A stretch of DNA of 64,000 nucleotides from NCBI GenBank assembly GCA_963921425.1, contig OY992833.1, forward strand, positions 29,498,698 through 29,562,697. The letters are read 5' to 3'. Below are positions 1 through 13,004 of the stretch, piece after piece (within the stretch, counting starts at the first letter, position 1; each line of letters opens with the position of its first letter). The position numbers and the translations under genes were made by a program. The stretch comes from Dryas octopetala. Taxonomy: Eukaryota; Streptophyta; Magnoliopsida; Rosales; Rosaceae. Below the pieces are notes generated by a model that saw only the letters and a list, made by a program, of their open reading frames with translations, made no database searches and had not been told where the DNA came from.

Positions 1-521
1 CCAATCAGAGATCTTGTGGATCTTCTCTAAGATTCTCTATGAGCTAGTTTAGGATGAACATGAATCTGCATGCCCTCCAAGACCTACCCATTACCATTAG
101 ATCCTTTCAGGTACATTTTACCCATTCGCTTTTTGTTCTTCTTTCTCGTGTGGTAGTTCCGAGGTGGTGAGAAGAAGAAAAAAAACGAAAAAGAAGAAAA
201 GGGAATAATTATAAGACTAATGTCGCTGGGCTGATATGATAAAGAGGAACCATGGAGCAGTTAAAAAGCTTCCCATAGAAATTTCTTGCCGGATTGATAT
301 ATTTATATCATACCATCAGTCAAACCATGTTCCACATCAAATTAAACACAATATTAATAAAGCCAGACAAGCTTTGCACCCTTGTCAGTCACTCACTCAC
401 ATTTCAAATGCCATGCCTGCCCTTTAAAAACCACGCCATTCATTATTATTATTATGGAGAAATGGAGAATCCAAAAGTTTACTTAATTAATTTGTTTTTG
501 TGATGTTAATTATATATGTAG

Positions 522-1025
522 ACGGACAAGGCTTCGTTGCTAGCAGAAGTGATACAACACTTGAAGGAGCTGAAACGCCAGACGTCTTTGATCGCGGAGA
601 CGAGTCCGGTACCCACCGAATCGGACGAGCTGACCGTGGACGACGCGGCGGACGAGGAGGGCAAGTTTGTAATTAAGGCCTCGCTTTGCTGCGAGGACCG
701 GTCGGACCTCTTGCCGGACCTGATCAAGACCCTCAAGGCCTTGCGCTTGAGAACGCTGAAAGCGGAGATCACCACGCTCGGGGGGCGCGTGAAGAACGTA
801 CTCTTCATCACCGGAGAGGAAGATCATTCGAGCAGTAGCGGCGAACATCAACGAGTGTCGCCGCAGCAGCAGCAATATTGTAAGACTTCGATTGAGGAGG
901 CGCTCAAGGCCGTCATGGAGAAGACGGCCGGCGCCGATCACGAGACTTCTTCTGCTGCCAGTGTTAAGAGGCAAAGGACGACGAATAACAACGTCAATAT
1001 CCTTCAACACAACAGGTCTCTTTAA
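522..1025 (+). CDS. bHLH transcription factor (bHLH30/106-like), last exon only
   Basis: Sequence-specific DNA-binding transcription factor of the plant bHLH30/32/106/107 group, acting in the nucleus as a dimer; only the 3' exon lies in the window. An AG at 520-521 opens an exon reading TDKASLLAEVIQHLKELKRQ, the end of helix 2 of the bHLH domain. After it come the family blocks VPTESDELTVDD and a C-terminal ACT-like region (FVIKASLCCEDR, then LRTLKAEITTLGGRVKN), an IEEALKAVMEK helix and a basic KRQRT tail before TAA at 1023. This gives 167 codons of the C-terminus. The basic region and helix 1 should lie on an upstream exon. I could not find them in bases 1-521, so the intron is longer than that stretch. 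The family match is from memory and strong; the exact paralogue is uncertain. Confidence 0.9.
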   Translation, partial: TDKASLLAEVIQHLKELKRQTSLIAETSPVPTESDELTVDDAADEEGKFVIKASLCCEDRSDLLPDLIKTLKALRLRTLKAEITTLGGRVKNVLFITGEEDHSSSSGEHQRVSPQQQQYCKTSIEEALKAVMEKTAGADHETSSAASVKRQRTTNNNVNILQHNRSL

Positions 1026-2844
1026 TTACGTAACTAAATAATTAATTATCAAGGCATCTTCTTCATGTTTGTTTTTTTTTTTTTTCCTTTTTTTGTGTGG
1101 CGTGTTTGTTGTTGTGTATTTCCGCCAAGGAACAAATGGGTAATGATGGCGTGGTTTGTGTACTCCCTGCATTACTCGTAAAAAAATAGGTGAGAAGGAA
1201 AAAAAGAGTGAAGGATCTTTTTCGTGGGGGGAGAAACCTTATATAAAATCCAAAGATAGAAAAATGTATGTGGTGGTGTGTAACGTTGATTGCTTGGTGT
1301 TTGTTGATCCGGTTTGAACTCAAAGTTGGCAGAGTGGTCTGTTGTGTTGGGTTTGTTTTATTCTAGCTAGTAGTTCTGCTTCTTCTCCACTCTTTCTTTC
1401 AGAGAGCTCAGAGTTTGATATATACTTAATTATAGAAGTTATAGGGAGGGAGGGAGAGAGAGAGAGAGAGTCGTCACTAATAATAATGGTGATGACTGAT
1501 GACGATGTAGTTAACGTCATGTGCTCAAGGGCCACCACTCACCATCTACCACCCTCTGCTGGTTTCCCAATTCGTACGTACAGTAGACAGTAGTAGTGTT
1601 TTGTTTTCGGAGTTCCCTCAGTTGATGATCTAGTTTTCAGTACTAAACAACAAATATATATCATCATCAAAACCCTAACCACGGAGGCATATATGATATA
1701 TGCATGATGTTACCGTTTCATCAGAGATGGTTACTGATTGACTACTGATATATCATACTGAATATTGTACTTTATACATAATATATTCCTTGTTTTTTTG
1801 TATTAGATATTCGTTTTTCCTTTTACAGTTTACTGAACTCTCCTAGCTCTTGTGTTCTCTTTTATTTTGTTTCTAATTTCTTGCAGTATTATGTACTTTG
1901 AATACATACATGTTGTGGCATTAGTACACATAATTCATCACTTCGGTAATTAAGGGTTTTAATTATACGAGCAAGCATGATTATCACTTCCATGTGACAG
2001 ATAATCCAGTTCAACCAAAATATGAATATGCCTTTTAATAATTTGTTGCTCATTAAACAGAAAATATCACGCGAGGAGGATCCTTAGTATATGAATAGAA
2101 AACAGTTATTATTAGCATGAATGAGATTGAAATGCATACATTAATTTGTAGCAAGGGGATTTGTGTTAATTCGATTCCAACGAATCCATCTTCGTAATTT
2201 GTTTATAAATCCTACATATTAGTTGCTTAGCTTCATTCTTGATCTTTTTTGATAACACGTTCTAATTTATAAGCGTGTAAATTAAAAAATTAATATCAAA
2301 ATAGGTCATTTTCATCATGCACATATATGTTTTGTAATTTTCAATGAATTATTAATATTTACAGAATCAACATAAATGTTTTACTCGATTATTTGAAACG
2401 TTGCCATTAATTTCATGTTACCATGCATTACAAACTGTGTAATATGTAATTATACAGTAAATATTCATTTCATATATGAGTAATTAAGAATTTTGTAAAA
2501 TTCAACAATATATAGAGGGTTTAGCTCTTTTTCATGTTTAATTAAGTTCCACTGGATATATATGCTTGACTATTATTCCCACCAAAGTTGGGATATATTG
2601 ATGCTATAGGCATATATACTTGAAATGTTCAGCACTCGAAGCATTGAGACATTGTGATTGTGCCAATACGAACTACGTATGACAATATTGCAATGCCTAA
2701 ATTTGCTCGATGGCATGTGTTGTTCGATAGCCCTTGCGTACGTCCAGTGCCAATTTTAAAGTTGCAACTGTACGTGCATGGAGAGTTGTTCTTTTTTCTA
2801 TTTTATTTTGGCATTTTGGAGTAAGATTACGTTCAAAATTGTTA
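1026..2844. other. intergenic, AT-rich
   Basis: Holds the 3' UTR of the bHLH gene at its left end and a short GA microsatellite near 1443-1470. Short ORFs here show no codon structure or family resemblance. I see no gene. Confidence 0.6.
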
Positions 2845-3534
2845 GGGCCAGTTTGGTATTGCTATGAAGTAAAACAGCTGTGAAATAAAACAGCTGTGAA
2901 ATAAAATCAGCTATAAAGTAAAACAGTTGAGTGTTTGGTAAACTATGTTTTCAAAAGTGTTATGAGTGCAAAAAACAGTATCAAAGTGTTTGATAAATGT
3001 TAATATAAAAATGTTGTGACTGTGTATAATTAGTAAAATGGACATGATGCTGAAAATGCATTTCACTTATTTGTTTGGTAAAAATAATATGTTTTTTTAC
3101 TTGTTTTTGAAATTTTTTACTACAAATTTTTATTAGCATTAATTTTTCTAAGAACAACATTATTAAATAAGTATGCCTATTATTTTTTTAGGTATATTAT
3201 AATTTTAATCCTATAAATAAAATATCATAATTAATTATCATAATATAAAATATAACTAACAATGGACATATTTTTTAATTTAAAATAAACAAATAAAAAT
3301 CATAGAAATCAATGAGGGTATTATGGGTAAAATAAAATATTCATTGTTGCTGTGAGTCACTGCAACTTTCAAAAGCACCTAGAAATCTGCTTTCTGTTTT
3401 TGTTGTGGGGAGTTGAGAATTGTGAGGAAAATCAGTTTTTTATTTTTTTACCAAACACCAAAACTGCTGTAGGTGATTGAGAATTGTCATCTACAACAAC
3501 TTTTGGATCTTCTACCGCAATCTCAAACGGGACC
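2845..3534. mobile_element. hAT-like non-autonomous element (MITE)
   Basis: The left end GGGCCAGTTTGGTATTGC and the inverted right end GGTCCCGTTTGAGATTGC form an imperfect terminal inverted repeat of about 18 bp. The TTTGG-type end is common in plant hAT and Harbinger MITEs. The left side has short direct repeats of AAAACAGCTGTGAAAT type, and the interior is AT-rich and non-coding. I could not find a clean 8-bp target duplication, so the superfamily is uncertain and the exact ends may be off by a few bases. Confidence 0.6.
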
Positions 3535-4150
3535 TTCATCCAATCAGTTTGATCAAAATTAAAGTACCTTTAAAGTATTAAATTTTCATGTGACAGGAAT
3601 CTTATATATTTTTTTTGTCTGTCTTTTTCATTACATAGCTTATCACATGAGGGGAGATAGACAGACATTGAACAAATAGTGTGTCCCATCAAAAAATTTC
3701 TCCTGTTTTGTCACCTCCATAATATGCTTTGGGGTCAAACTATTAGAAGCTAGAAAGTTTGGTGTCCCTATTGGGCCGGGCTGCTCAAGGCCCTAAAAGT
3801 TCTGTCCACCTGATCCATCGTTTTAGTGGACTGGGAAAACACGCTGACGTGTTCAGTGATAGGTATGTGACGGTAGCTAGTTTTTATTTTTTTGAGGATT
3901 TTTTATTTTTATTTTTTAATAATCTATGACTGTTAGCTAGTTCAGTGAAACAATTGAAAACTTCGCAATCGTCCATTCGTCCGTGCAAGTCTCCAAAGCT
4001 AAATCCCAAGCAAAGTGACTAAAATATATATATAATTATATACTCAGAAAATTAAATACATATTTATTTTCCATTATCTATTTTCTTTTCTTTTTAACCA
4101 TCGTCTAACTTTTTCTATATATCATTATTCCACTGTGTCTACAGTAATCA
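3535..4150. other. intergenic
   Basis: No gene, RNA or recognisable repeat seen; AT-rich with homopolymer T runs. Confidence 0.5.
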
Positions 4151-4159
4151 TAGTTAATA

Positions 4160-4621
4160 GGTTTTTTTATCACAAATAATTTCTCTATTTTTATTCAAAC
4201 ATCAATTTGGTCTTTAGGCATATTTTGAAAATTCGCCAAAAATAATTTGGGATATGAAAAAAATTTCAAAAATTCTTACGGACTTGTCTTGACTACTAGT
4301 ATTTTTATATGGGATCAAATTATCAAATTGATTTTTCAAAAAATTCAAAATTCTCAAACTAGTTCCTCAAATTTTCTAGAAAATACTAAACGTCAATTTG
4401 ATAATTTAACCTCATATAAAAATAATAATGGTTAAGACGAGTTCATATGAATTTTTGAAGAATTTTTCATATCATGATCTATATTTGACGAATTTTCAAA
4501 ATGTATCTAAGAACTAAATTGATATTCAATGTTAAAGATGATAGATGATATTGAGTGAAAATGAATTTAGAACAAAATTAATATTTTTGTAAAAATTGAG
4601 AGTGTTTGTGATAAAAAAACC
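4160..4621. mobile_element. Mutator-like MITE with 9-bp target duplication
   Basis: A 17-bp perfect terminal inverted repeat, GGTTTTTTTATCACAAA at 4160-4176 and its complement at 4605-4621, bounds a 462-bp AT-rich fold-back. The 9-mer TAGTTAATA occurs immediately outside both ends (4151-4159 and 4622-4630). A 9-bp duplication is characteristic of Mutator-like transposition. The arms stay similar well beyond the terminal 17 bp, with matching ATTTTGAAAATTCG blocks. It has no coding capacity, so it was mobilised in trans. The 62-codon ORF inside it is a chance reading frame. Confidence 0.85.
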
Positions 4622-4630
4622 TAGTTAATA

Positions 4631-6316
4631 TATAAAGCTATGTGGAGGACAATAATGTAATTTGCAGGGAAAAAACAGCCAAAGGTTTCAATCTCAGGTA
4701 CCTACGTAGGCTACGTTGAATTTGTAATTACGTCACGTGGTGTCTTCCGACAGTGAGGTGTGAGGAAGCTTCCTTCTGGCCCGTATTGATGAGAATAGTA
4801 GAACCAAAATATATAAGGCCCAAATTACATGAGAGGGATCACAGGAAACTCCCTAGCCAAAAAAAAATCGCTTGATTAAGTATGGTAGAGTCAATTCTTT
4901 TTATTTTTTATTTTGCTGACACTTCTTGTATATATCCTTTGAAAATTAGGGTAGAGGGATGAAACCATGGGTTCAAATTTGAACAGATGTGCATTTTGTG
5001 TTCTTATCTTTCTATTACATAAGAGAAAAACCAGTTTGTTTTGGAACAGAGCATGTAAAACCTCATCTCTCTTGTCCTGTCAGTCTTAAATATATTCAAT
5101 ACAATCTGCCCATTTCAGGGGATGATGTCAAGCATTAGACACAAACATACAACTGGATTATAAAATATCTTTTTATTATATTGAATTGCATTTATATATT
5201 TACATATTGTGGAATGTTGACAATGGTGTTGCTTTAGTTTAGTTTAGTTGGAACTTGGAAGGAAATAACTTGTGTCTTTTAAGTGCTCAATAGTGATAAG
5301 TCAATAGACATAGTCTGATGGTGTGGTACAGACTTACAGTACATATATGAATTAATACACAAGACCAAAAATGACAACCCTTTTGTTTTTTGTTTTCCTC
5401 AAAACTATTTATTAGCCCATTGAAATTATCCCACTATCCTATTAAAATGATTTCACAACCACCTCATATACATTTTAAATTATAATTATTTATTGTTCTT
5501 ATTTGTATCACTTATTGGAGATGCCTTACCTGTGGAAGTGGTCAAGCACCACCCTCAGTAAATTGTTTATTCTTTGTTTGCTAAGCCGCCCTCAATAAAT
5601 GATAATAGATACTATATGAAATGTGTACATTTTATCTACCATATAGGTCCTGACTTTACAATATTAATTCTCAAAAGACTAGATCTGATAGTCTTTAATT
5701 CTCAGAGTAAATCTGATACCGTCTTCAATTTTCATAGAGTATAAAACTGATAGTCTTTAAATCTTCTTTTCCCAGGACAAAATAAAAAGGTTGTATTCTA
5801 ATAACAGAGACGATAAAAAAAAAAACCAGCAAAGAAAAAAAAAAAAAAAGGAAAATTGGATATGACTACAACAACTTATGAAGTGATTCATGTAGCTAAA
5901 AGAAGAAAAAAAATTCATGGTAACAATTAGGTGGGGGTAGATGCTGCAATCAAAATGTCAAATTGTCAATGCATATGACCCTTCACAATCAAAAGAATCG
6001 CAACTATGCCAGACATCTGTACTTCCAATACCAAGTCACTCTTATCCACTTTTTTATTTTATTTTTTTTGGTCTGAAGTCTGAACTCTTATCCACTTTTT
6101 TTTTTTTTTTGGTCTGAATTCTAATCCACTTTTAAGTTTAAAATGTCTTTGAACAAATGAGAGAGAAGTACTATTAGATTAATAATTAATTCGTGCATCT
6201 AATATTATATTATATTATTTTTAAATTCAAGGATTAATTACCAACTAACTTGTTGTATAACGTATTTCAAATTCGAGAAAAAAAATTTACCGATTAATCA
6301 AGTATGAAATTGATGA
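4631..6316. other. intergenic with poly-A/T tracts
   Basis: No gene seen. Contains A-rich tracts (5815-5850) and a set of serial short insertions at 6038-6133, listed separately. Confidence 0.5.
6038..6133. mobile_element. serial micro-retroposition scar
   Basis: The segment CTCTTATCCACTTTT occurs near 6040 and again near 6084, and a degraded copy (CTAATCCACTTTT) near 6121. Between copies lie poly-T runs followed by GGTCTGAA. Read on the minus strand, each insert ends TTCAGACC plus poly-A and is bounded by direct repeats of the target, as expected for very short 5'-truncated retroposon insertions. The interpretation is inferred; replication slippage between T runs is an alternative. Confidence 0.4.
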
Positions 6317-6325
6317 AAAATAATA

Positions 6326-6977
6326 GGCATAAATTCAATTTAGACGCATAATTATATATGCTATTTCAATGGGGCCCACGAACTTTCAAATATTTCAAAT
6401 ATACACATGATTTATTATGTAAATTGAAAAATAAAATTCCGTCCATCAATTTATTGAAAGATCAGTTAAATGTCAGCTTGGCTTTTGCTAACGGGAATTA
6501 ATTGGCGACGTGGCACCAACTCAGCATACATTTCCCGCCAAATGAGCAACACATGTCCACTTGACACGAACCCACACACTCATCACCTCTTTCCCGCTCG
6601 TTGAACGCTCTCCTGACCATTTAGTCTCCCAAAAACATCACATTTTCCCCCAGCTCATTTGGAGGGAAATGAGCGACAATGGTCTACCTAACCCCTGACA
6701 CGGGCCCACAAACTCTCTCTCTCTCTCTATTATTATTAAATTGTGGGCCTGTATCGCTCATTTGACGGGAAATGTTTGCTGAGATAGCGCCACATCGTCA
6801 AGTAATCCCGATCAGCAAAAACCAAGCTGTCATTTAACTGATCTCTCAACGAATCAATGAACAGAAATTCATTTTTCAATTTAGATAATAGATCAGGTAT
6901 ATATTTGAAATATTTTAAAGTTCATGGACCTCGTTGAAATAGCTTATATAATTATGTGTCTAAATTGAATTTATGCC
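6326..6977. mobile_element. Mutator-like fold-back MITE, 9-bp target duplication
   Basis: The left end GGCATAAATTCAATTTAGAC is repeated as a perfect inverted copy at the right end (6958-6977), and the 9-mer AAAATAATA flanks both sides (6317-6325, 6978-6986). The arms match imperfectly for about 220 bp, including TCAGTTAAATG and CATTTCCCG-type blocks. The loop carries a CT/AG-rich stretch near 6714-6730. No protein is encoded. The terminal sequence is nearly the same as that of the element at 20037-20717, so the two belong to one family. Confidence 0.85.
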
Positions 6978-6986
6978 AAAATAATA

Positions 6987-7376
6987 ATATCCAATTAAAT
7001 AATATGTTTATTATGTGTATTTTGATAAAATAATTAAGGGATAGTATTATATGATTGTCACTTTATTCTACGTGGACAAAGTGCAAGGGCATTTTCGTCC
7101 AAAAACCATGTTTGCGTAAGCAAAGAAGCAAAGGAGTTGGCTTTTAGCGTGAAAGTGAAGGAATATGATGGAAATGAGAAAAAGAAAAAAACGCTTCTAC
7201 ACCTCGAAGAGGTCTCTCGTGGCTCTCTTAAAACCTTCGACAGCTTCTTCTACTCTTCTTTGCTTTGCTCTTCGTTTCCGTACAGTTCCTGCATATTTAA
7301 TTCTCTGCACAGAGAGAGACAGGGCTCAATTTCTGGGTAGCAATACTTTCTAAGAATGCTGGTCCAGAGGAGAGTG
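6987..7376 (+). promoter_or_regulatory. promoter and 5' leader of the RING gene
   Basis: 390 bp between the MITE and the chosen start codon. The right part is purine/pyrimidine-rich, typical of a plant 5' leader. No confident TATA box seen. Confidence 0.4.
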
Positions 7377-10300
7377 ATGACGTGGAGGTCAGTGGCCAAG
7401 TCTCTGCAAGCTCTTCTGGCCCATGGTTTCCTTTTCACCTTCACGGTCTTCCTCGTCCTTAAGCTCCACCATGCCGTGCGCTACAACTGGTGGTTCGTAA
7501 TTTCATTTTCCTCTGCGTTTCTTATTGTTTTTTCTGTTTGGTTACCGAGAAACTGAAAGAAAATACAAGGAAAACGAATTAGAGAATGGAATCTTCTTAA
7601 GCATTCAATTCCCCGAGAGAGTGTTACATACTATAGTTTCGCGTCCTTTACTACATTATTCTGGGAAACTATAGGTACCCATTTTGTGAGCTTATGATGT
7701 TTTTGCCTTTATGGGTTCAAATTTGTGTATTTTAGGTGTCTTTTAGAGCAAATTGCTGAGAATCACCCTCAATTTTTGAGTAAACAACTTATGGGTTTGG
7801 CTTAGTAATCTAAGATTTATCATTGTCTGTCTCGTAGTTGATTGCATTAGATACATGCATTCTGTGGTCCTGGAGGGTTGCTATTTCATTGAGCATAAAG
7901 TGGTTCAAGATCTTTGTATCTTATGTTTGATGTTTTTCATTAGATGTTCTTGTGCTCTCTGTTTCAAATTCTTACATGCACTATATGTTTTCAGTTTGGA
8001 ATTTCAATAACTCTATGAAGCCATTTTGCAAGATAGTTCAAACGGACTAATGCACTACCTAACTTCTAAAATCAGAGTTGAAAACATATCAATTCATCGT
8101 CAGCTTATCAAGGTGTAGGCAATTCATTTTTGCTGTAGTTGTACTGGCGGCTGTGTTTGCCCTGTAGGTGATTGGTGAAGATTGTAGAAAGAACCATTTA
8201 AGGTCATCTCATGCACATGCTAATTTAGCTTTTGTCGCTTGTAATTGTATTGGGGGCTGCGGACATCTATGACGAAGCATACAGTTTGTTTAGAGAGAAA
8301 AAATAAAATCTCCCCCAATCTCCTATATGGATTCATTTGCTTTGTCTTCTACATCAGCTGATGTTTTCCAAAATGATTTAATATTTAATGTTTTGTTGTC
8401 TTAATACTGCAGGATCATATTTTCCCCTCTGTGGCTTTTCCATGCAGTTGTAGCACGAGGCAGATTTTCGTTACCTGCTCCAATGCTGCCTAATGATCGC
8501 CACGTATGAGATGCTATTTCCAACTTTTTTAGGATTAGTCATGTTTCTCATGTGAATATGTATTATAATGTTTCCCTGGATGATTCCATTTATTTTATTT
8601 TTTAATCAAGTGACAGAAAAGTAAATATTTCTTTCTTATGGACAGTGGGCACCGTTTCACGCTGTCATGGCGACACCGTTGCTTGTCGCATTTGAACTAA
8701 TGCTTTGTATATATCTTGAGAACAGATATGGTATGAAGGCCACGGACTTATGGCAATCATCATTGGATACTATTGAAGTCATGCTCTTTTTCTTTAAACA
8801 TTTATACTTTTTAAAAGTAGATAAATGAACTATAAGACACGGTCACTTATTAATCTTTTTTTGGTGAACATTAATGTTTGCAGTTTTAACCTTGAGGACT
8901 GCCTTTATGCCCTTGTTCGCATTGGAATTTGCAATTTTATTTGATAATGTCAGGTATCTTTATATTTCCATCATCAAGTCTTATTTTTTAGGTTTTCCCC
9001 CTCTTGTTAGTATCTTTTGGGTAATCATTTTCTTCAGCCATTCTGCAATTGTAATTGGACCTACATCTTCTTAGACTTCACAAAAAGTTTATTCCATACT
9101 TCCATTTCTATTGTCAGTTAAATTGTTCTAAAGGACCATGTAGTTTGCATTGCACTATGTAATGCTTAAGTAAATTGTACTGCAGCTTAAGTATTTAATG
9201 TTCATGTTAAATAGGATGTGTAAGGCTCTAATGCCCGGAGATGATGATACCCTGAACGATGATGTGATATGGGAAACGCTGCCTGTAAGTTTGTCACTAT
9301 TTTATTATACAATGACTGAATTGGAAATATATCTTTCTTTTGTCATTAACAGTTGGCTTAAATAAATGCAAGTGATGAGCATGCTTTTAAAGTATTATTA
9401 TCTATTTGTTCTGTTTACATAGCTGTTTATGACTAAGAAGATTGCAGTTATTTTACAATTAATTTCTGTTTATATTGATTAAGGTGGATAAAATCTGAAA
9501 CACATTACAATACTGTTATTATTAACATAAAATTATGTGGCATGCTTAAAAGCGACAATTGAATCTGTTATTGGGAAAGAAAGAAAAATTAATGGCAGTT
9601 AAGACCTTTTCTTCTTCAAATAATATGTATGATTGGATTACCATGTGCAGTTAGTGAAGATAAAAATGGAAATTGTTCTGGATATTTTCCTTGTCTATGT
9701 ATGATTATGTTATATTTATGGACAGATTATGGATTAACTCCTTAATACTTCCTATACTAAATTACAAATCTTTGGTTTCCAGCACTTCTGGATTACTATA
9801 TCTATGGTCTTCTTTATTGCCGCCACAATATTCACTTTTCTAAAGATAAATGGTAAGTTTTAGTTCTCTATTCTAGTACTTGTATTTGATGACATGTATT
9901 GTAATCACATCCTTTCATCTTTCAGAGTTTACATAGTGACCTAGTTTCCTATTTTACAAATTATACACAATCTTTATACTTATTTTATTCATTTTGTCAT
10001 TGTTTTCAGAAATCTCTACTTGTACATTTTTTGTGATACAAATTATTAATTTCCAACAGTTTGGGGCTCCAATTTCTTTCAGCTGGTCTAATGCAGTTAT
10101 TGTTTAAGTGAGTCATTTTAAGGTCATTTTTGGATAGGAAATATTATAATTATGGCAATGTTGATATTGTTGGTGGAGTGAACCTCTGAGGGTGTAATAG
10201 GACCTGCCAATAGGCAGATTAGTTATTAGTTTCTAAGTTTTCTGCTGGATTCATTTAATACAATCTTTTCTTTCTGAAACTGTTTTAGAAATCAACAAGA

Positions 10301-13004
10301 CTCTTCTACAAGATTTCTAAGTTTTCTCATGGATTCATTCTACAATGTTTGCTTGCATGTATATTTGTATACAAATCAACAAGAGTCTTAAAAAATGCAC
10401 CATAGTAACCTACTTAAAGTGAAAGGTGATCACTTTGCAAGTATGTTCTTGCCTGATGCATGTTAGCCTGCAGTTAACAAATAATATTGTTGTGATCATG
10501 ATGCATTGCTTTGGCCTGATTAAGTTTATTCAACCTGCAGGTGATATTGCTTCTCTAGGCTGGTGGGACTTATTTATAAACTTTGGGTAGAATCACATTT
10601 GTGTTTACAATAATGTTTTGACTATTAATGTTTAGTATTCTCTGTCTTTGCCTGCTGAAGTAACTTTTGTATATCCTTTTACAGCATAGCACAGTGTTTT
10701 GCCTTTCTCGTTTGCACGAAGTGGTATAATCCAGCAATTCACAGACATGCCAACATTCAAGAACCTTGCTCATCTTCAATGACTATAACGTATCTTGACT
10801 GGAATAGAGGCTTAGTAGTTACTTCAGATGAAGACCAAGACCAAAGTGGAATATGCAGCCTGCAGGATATTGGTGGACATATTATGAAAATCCCTCTAAT
10901 CATTTTCCAGATCCTACTCTTTATGCACTTGGAGGTATCCTCGGTATTTAAAAGCCTATTTTTGGATAACTTTGGAATAGTCTCAACATGTCATCATCTT
11001 AAGCACATTTATCATTTCAGGGAAAACCATCCGGTGCTAGACATATCCCAATTCCAGTTATTTTTTCTCCTCTTCTTTTACTGCAAGGAGCTGGTGTTTT
11101 GTTTGCTGCATATCGTTTAGTAGAGAAAATTGTTCTTTTAGTACATAGTGGAATTTTTTCTGAAAGATACTTGGCTATAGCATCAAAAGTTCGTGATTAT
11201 TTTGCTTTCTTGCGCCATGGTTCGAGGTAAGGTTTACTTTTTGGAGAATTTAAAATTCAAATGATCTTTAGAAATCTCAACTCAACACAAACTTCAAACA
11301 AATGCAAGTTACTGTCTAGCCATTTTTGTTGGTTATGATTCATACTGTTGGCAGGCTTCTGGGTTGGTGGTCGATTGACGAAGGAAGTCGAGAGGAACAG
11401 GCTAGACTGTATTGTGCTGGGGCTTCAGGGTCTGTGTTTCCCATACTCTTCAAAAGTGCATTTGTTTTCTGCAATATTTAGGCAATCTTCTTCCATGCCT
11501 CCTGCTTTCGTATTGAAACAATATTAAAGAGTCCTTATAATCTCTCATTTGAAGTTCTGATGACCTTAAAAAGTTGTGTAGACACTGCACCATGGCGCAT
11601 TCTTACATGTGGTAGATATAGATGCTTGAGTTGCAATTCATGCAATACATAATGCTTTAGAACGAGAAATACAAAAATTTACACTTAGCTTAATTTCTTG
11701 AATTCTTGCATGTGTAACTCTTTCAATGGCCACATACTGTTTTATGGCCTCATGTATTGTTCTTGAATCAATTGCTTAAATGATACACTGCTATTACCTT
11801 AATGATATTGGCAATAAATCAAACTCTATTTTGCATTGTCGGAATGTGTTGCAAATTTGGTTTCTAATACGAGTGTGTTTATTAGTACATGCATTGCTTT
11901 CTAGTAGTTCTTGTTGCATAGGTAATTGTGCCTTACATTGCATGGAAATAGAGGTATCTTGCAAAGTAATACAAAGCTTTCATTTATGGATCCTTGCTTT
12001 GATATCTCATACAGGTATAACACTTTTTCACCTGATATAGTGAAGAAGATGCCTAGATCGGACCTAGTTGAGGAGGTGAATACCATTTAATTTTTATTCT
12101 CCTGGGCCATGGCTGCCTCTTAATTGAACCATTTGTCTTCAGTTCAGCATTGTCTAATTTTCTAATTGATATTTGATAGATGTAATTTCCGTTTATAATA
12201 TTTCTTAAAATATTTCTGTTTTTCCCATCTCAGATTTGGAAACTGCAAACTGCACTTAGTGAACAAACAGAAATCACGAAATCTAGCCAGCAGGAGTATG
12301 AAAGGCTTCAGAATGTAATATTTCAACTGTGATTTATTGTCTTACACAGCATGAATATGTGAATCTTTTCAATGTTGATTTCATAAATGTCACTCATACC
12401 CGCTCAATTCAACTAAGCTGTTATGCATAAAAAAAACAATTAAAAATTGGGTCGCTAACATGAGTCCTTGTGACTTAGAGTCCTGAACATGAATTAATTT
12501 CCCCACTTTTCCTGTCCCAAAGTCATACACTCCATTACATCTTATTTTAAAAATTGTCATAAGGTTAATTTTGGAAGTATTATAGTACAATTTGAGGTTT
12601 ACTATATCAAATATTGATAATGCTGTCTCAAAATTGAGCTATTTTCAACCTGAACTCTCCATATGAAATGGTGTATTAAAGAAATGAGTTGTATCAGTAC
12701 GTTGTGCTACTATTCTGTTCCAGTGTGAGGATCTGTTTTGGTGCTCATGTGTTGATTCAATGAATTCAACAGGAAAAGATCCTATGCAGAGTATGCTTTG
12801 AAGAACAGATTAATGTGGTCCTCCTCCCATGCAGGCATCATATTCTTTGCAGGTACCTTCATCTACCCTTGCACAGTTTACAATGATTTTGTTCACCATT
12901 AATCTTAATTCTAAATGCATTTCAGCACTTGCTGTGAGAAGTGTAAAAAGTGCCCGATATGCCGTGTCTCTATTGAAGAGCGACTGCCAATATATCATGT
13001 GTAG
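7377..13004 (+). CDS. membrane RING-type E3 ligase with Fragile-X-F-associated (TMEM185-like) domain
   Basis: Likely ubiquitin E3 ligase in an internal membrane. Exons: 7377-7492, 8413-8503, 8646-8730, 8884-8953, 9215-9284, 9783-9852, 10541-10586, 10685-10934, 11021-11226, 11355-11429, 12015-12075, 12234-12314, 12773-12852, 12926-13004; all phases join to a 459-aa protein. The N-terminal two thirds holds several hydrophobic segments (AHGFLFTFTVFLVLKL, LWLFHAVV, LLVAFELMLCIYL) in the order of the Transmembrane Fragile-X-F-associated family (Arabidopsis At1g73950-type, from memory). A coiled stretch (LQTALSEQTEITK) precedes a C-terminal C3HC4 RING: CRVC, then CRH, then C..C pairs ending CPICR, with stop codon TAG. 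Two in-frame ATGs exist, at 7356 and 7377; I chose 7377 because homologues start MSWR-like, and 7356 would add 7 residues. The substrate is unknown. The family call is firm; the ligase role is inferred from the RING. Confidence 0.92.

Noticed and set aside
1-521. Search for the bHLH basic region/helix 1 exon
   Set aside because: No ERxRR or RINxxL-type coding block was found upstream of 522, so the missing exon must lie before the window.
540-1010. 156-codon minus-strand frame
   Set aside because: Antisense shadow of the bHLH exon.
1326-1400. tRNA A-box-like TGGCAGAGTGGT
   Set aside because: No B box (GGTTCGA-type) or foldable cloverleaf follows within 80 bases.
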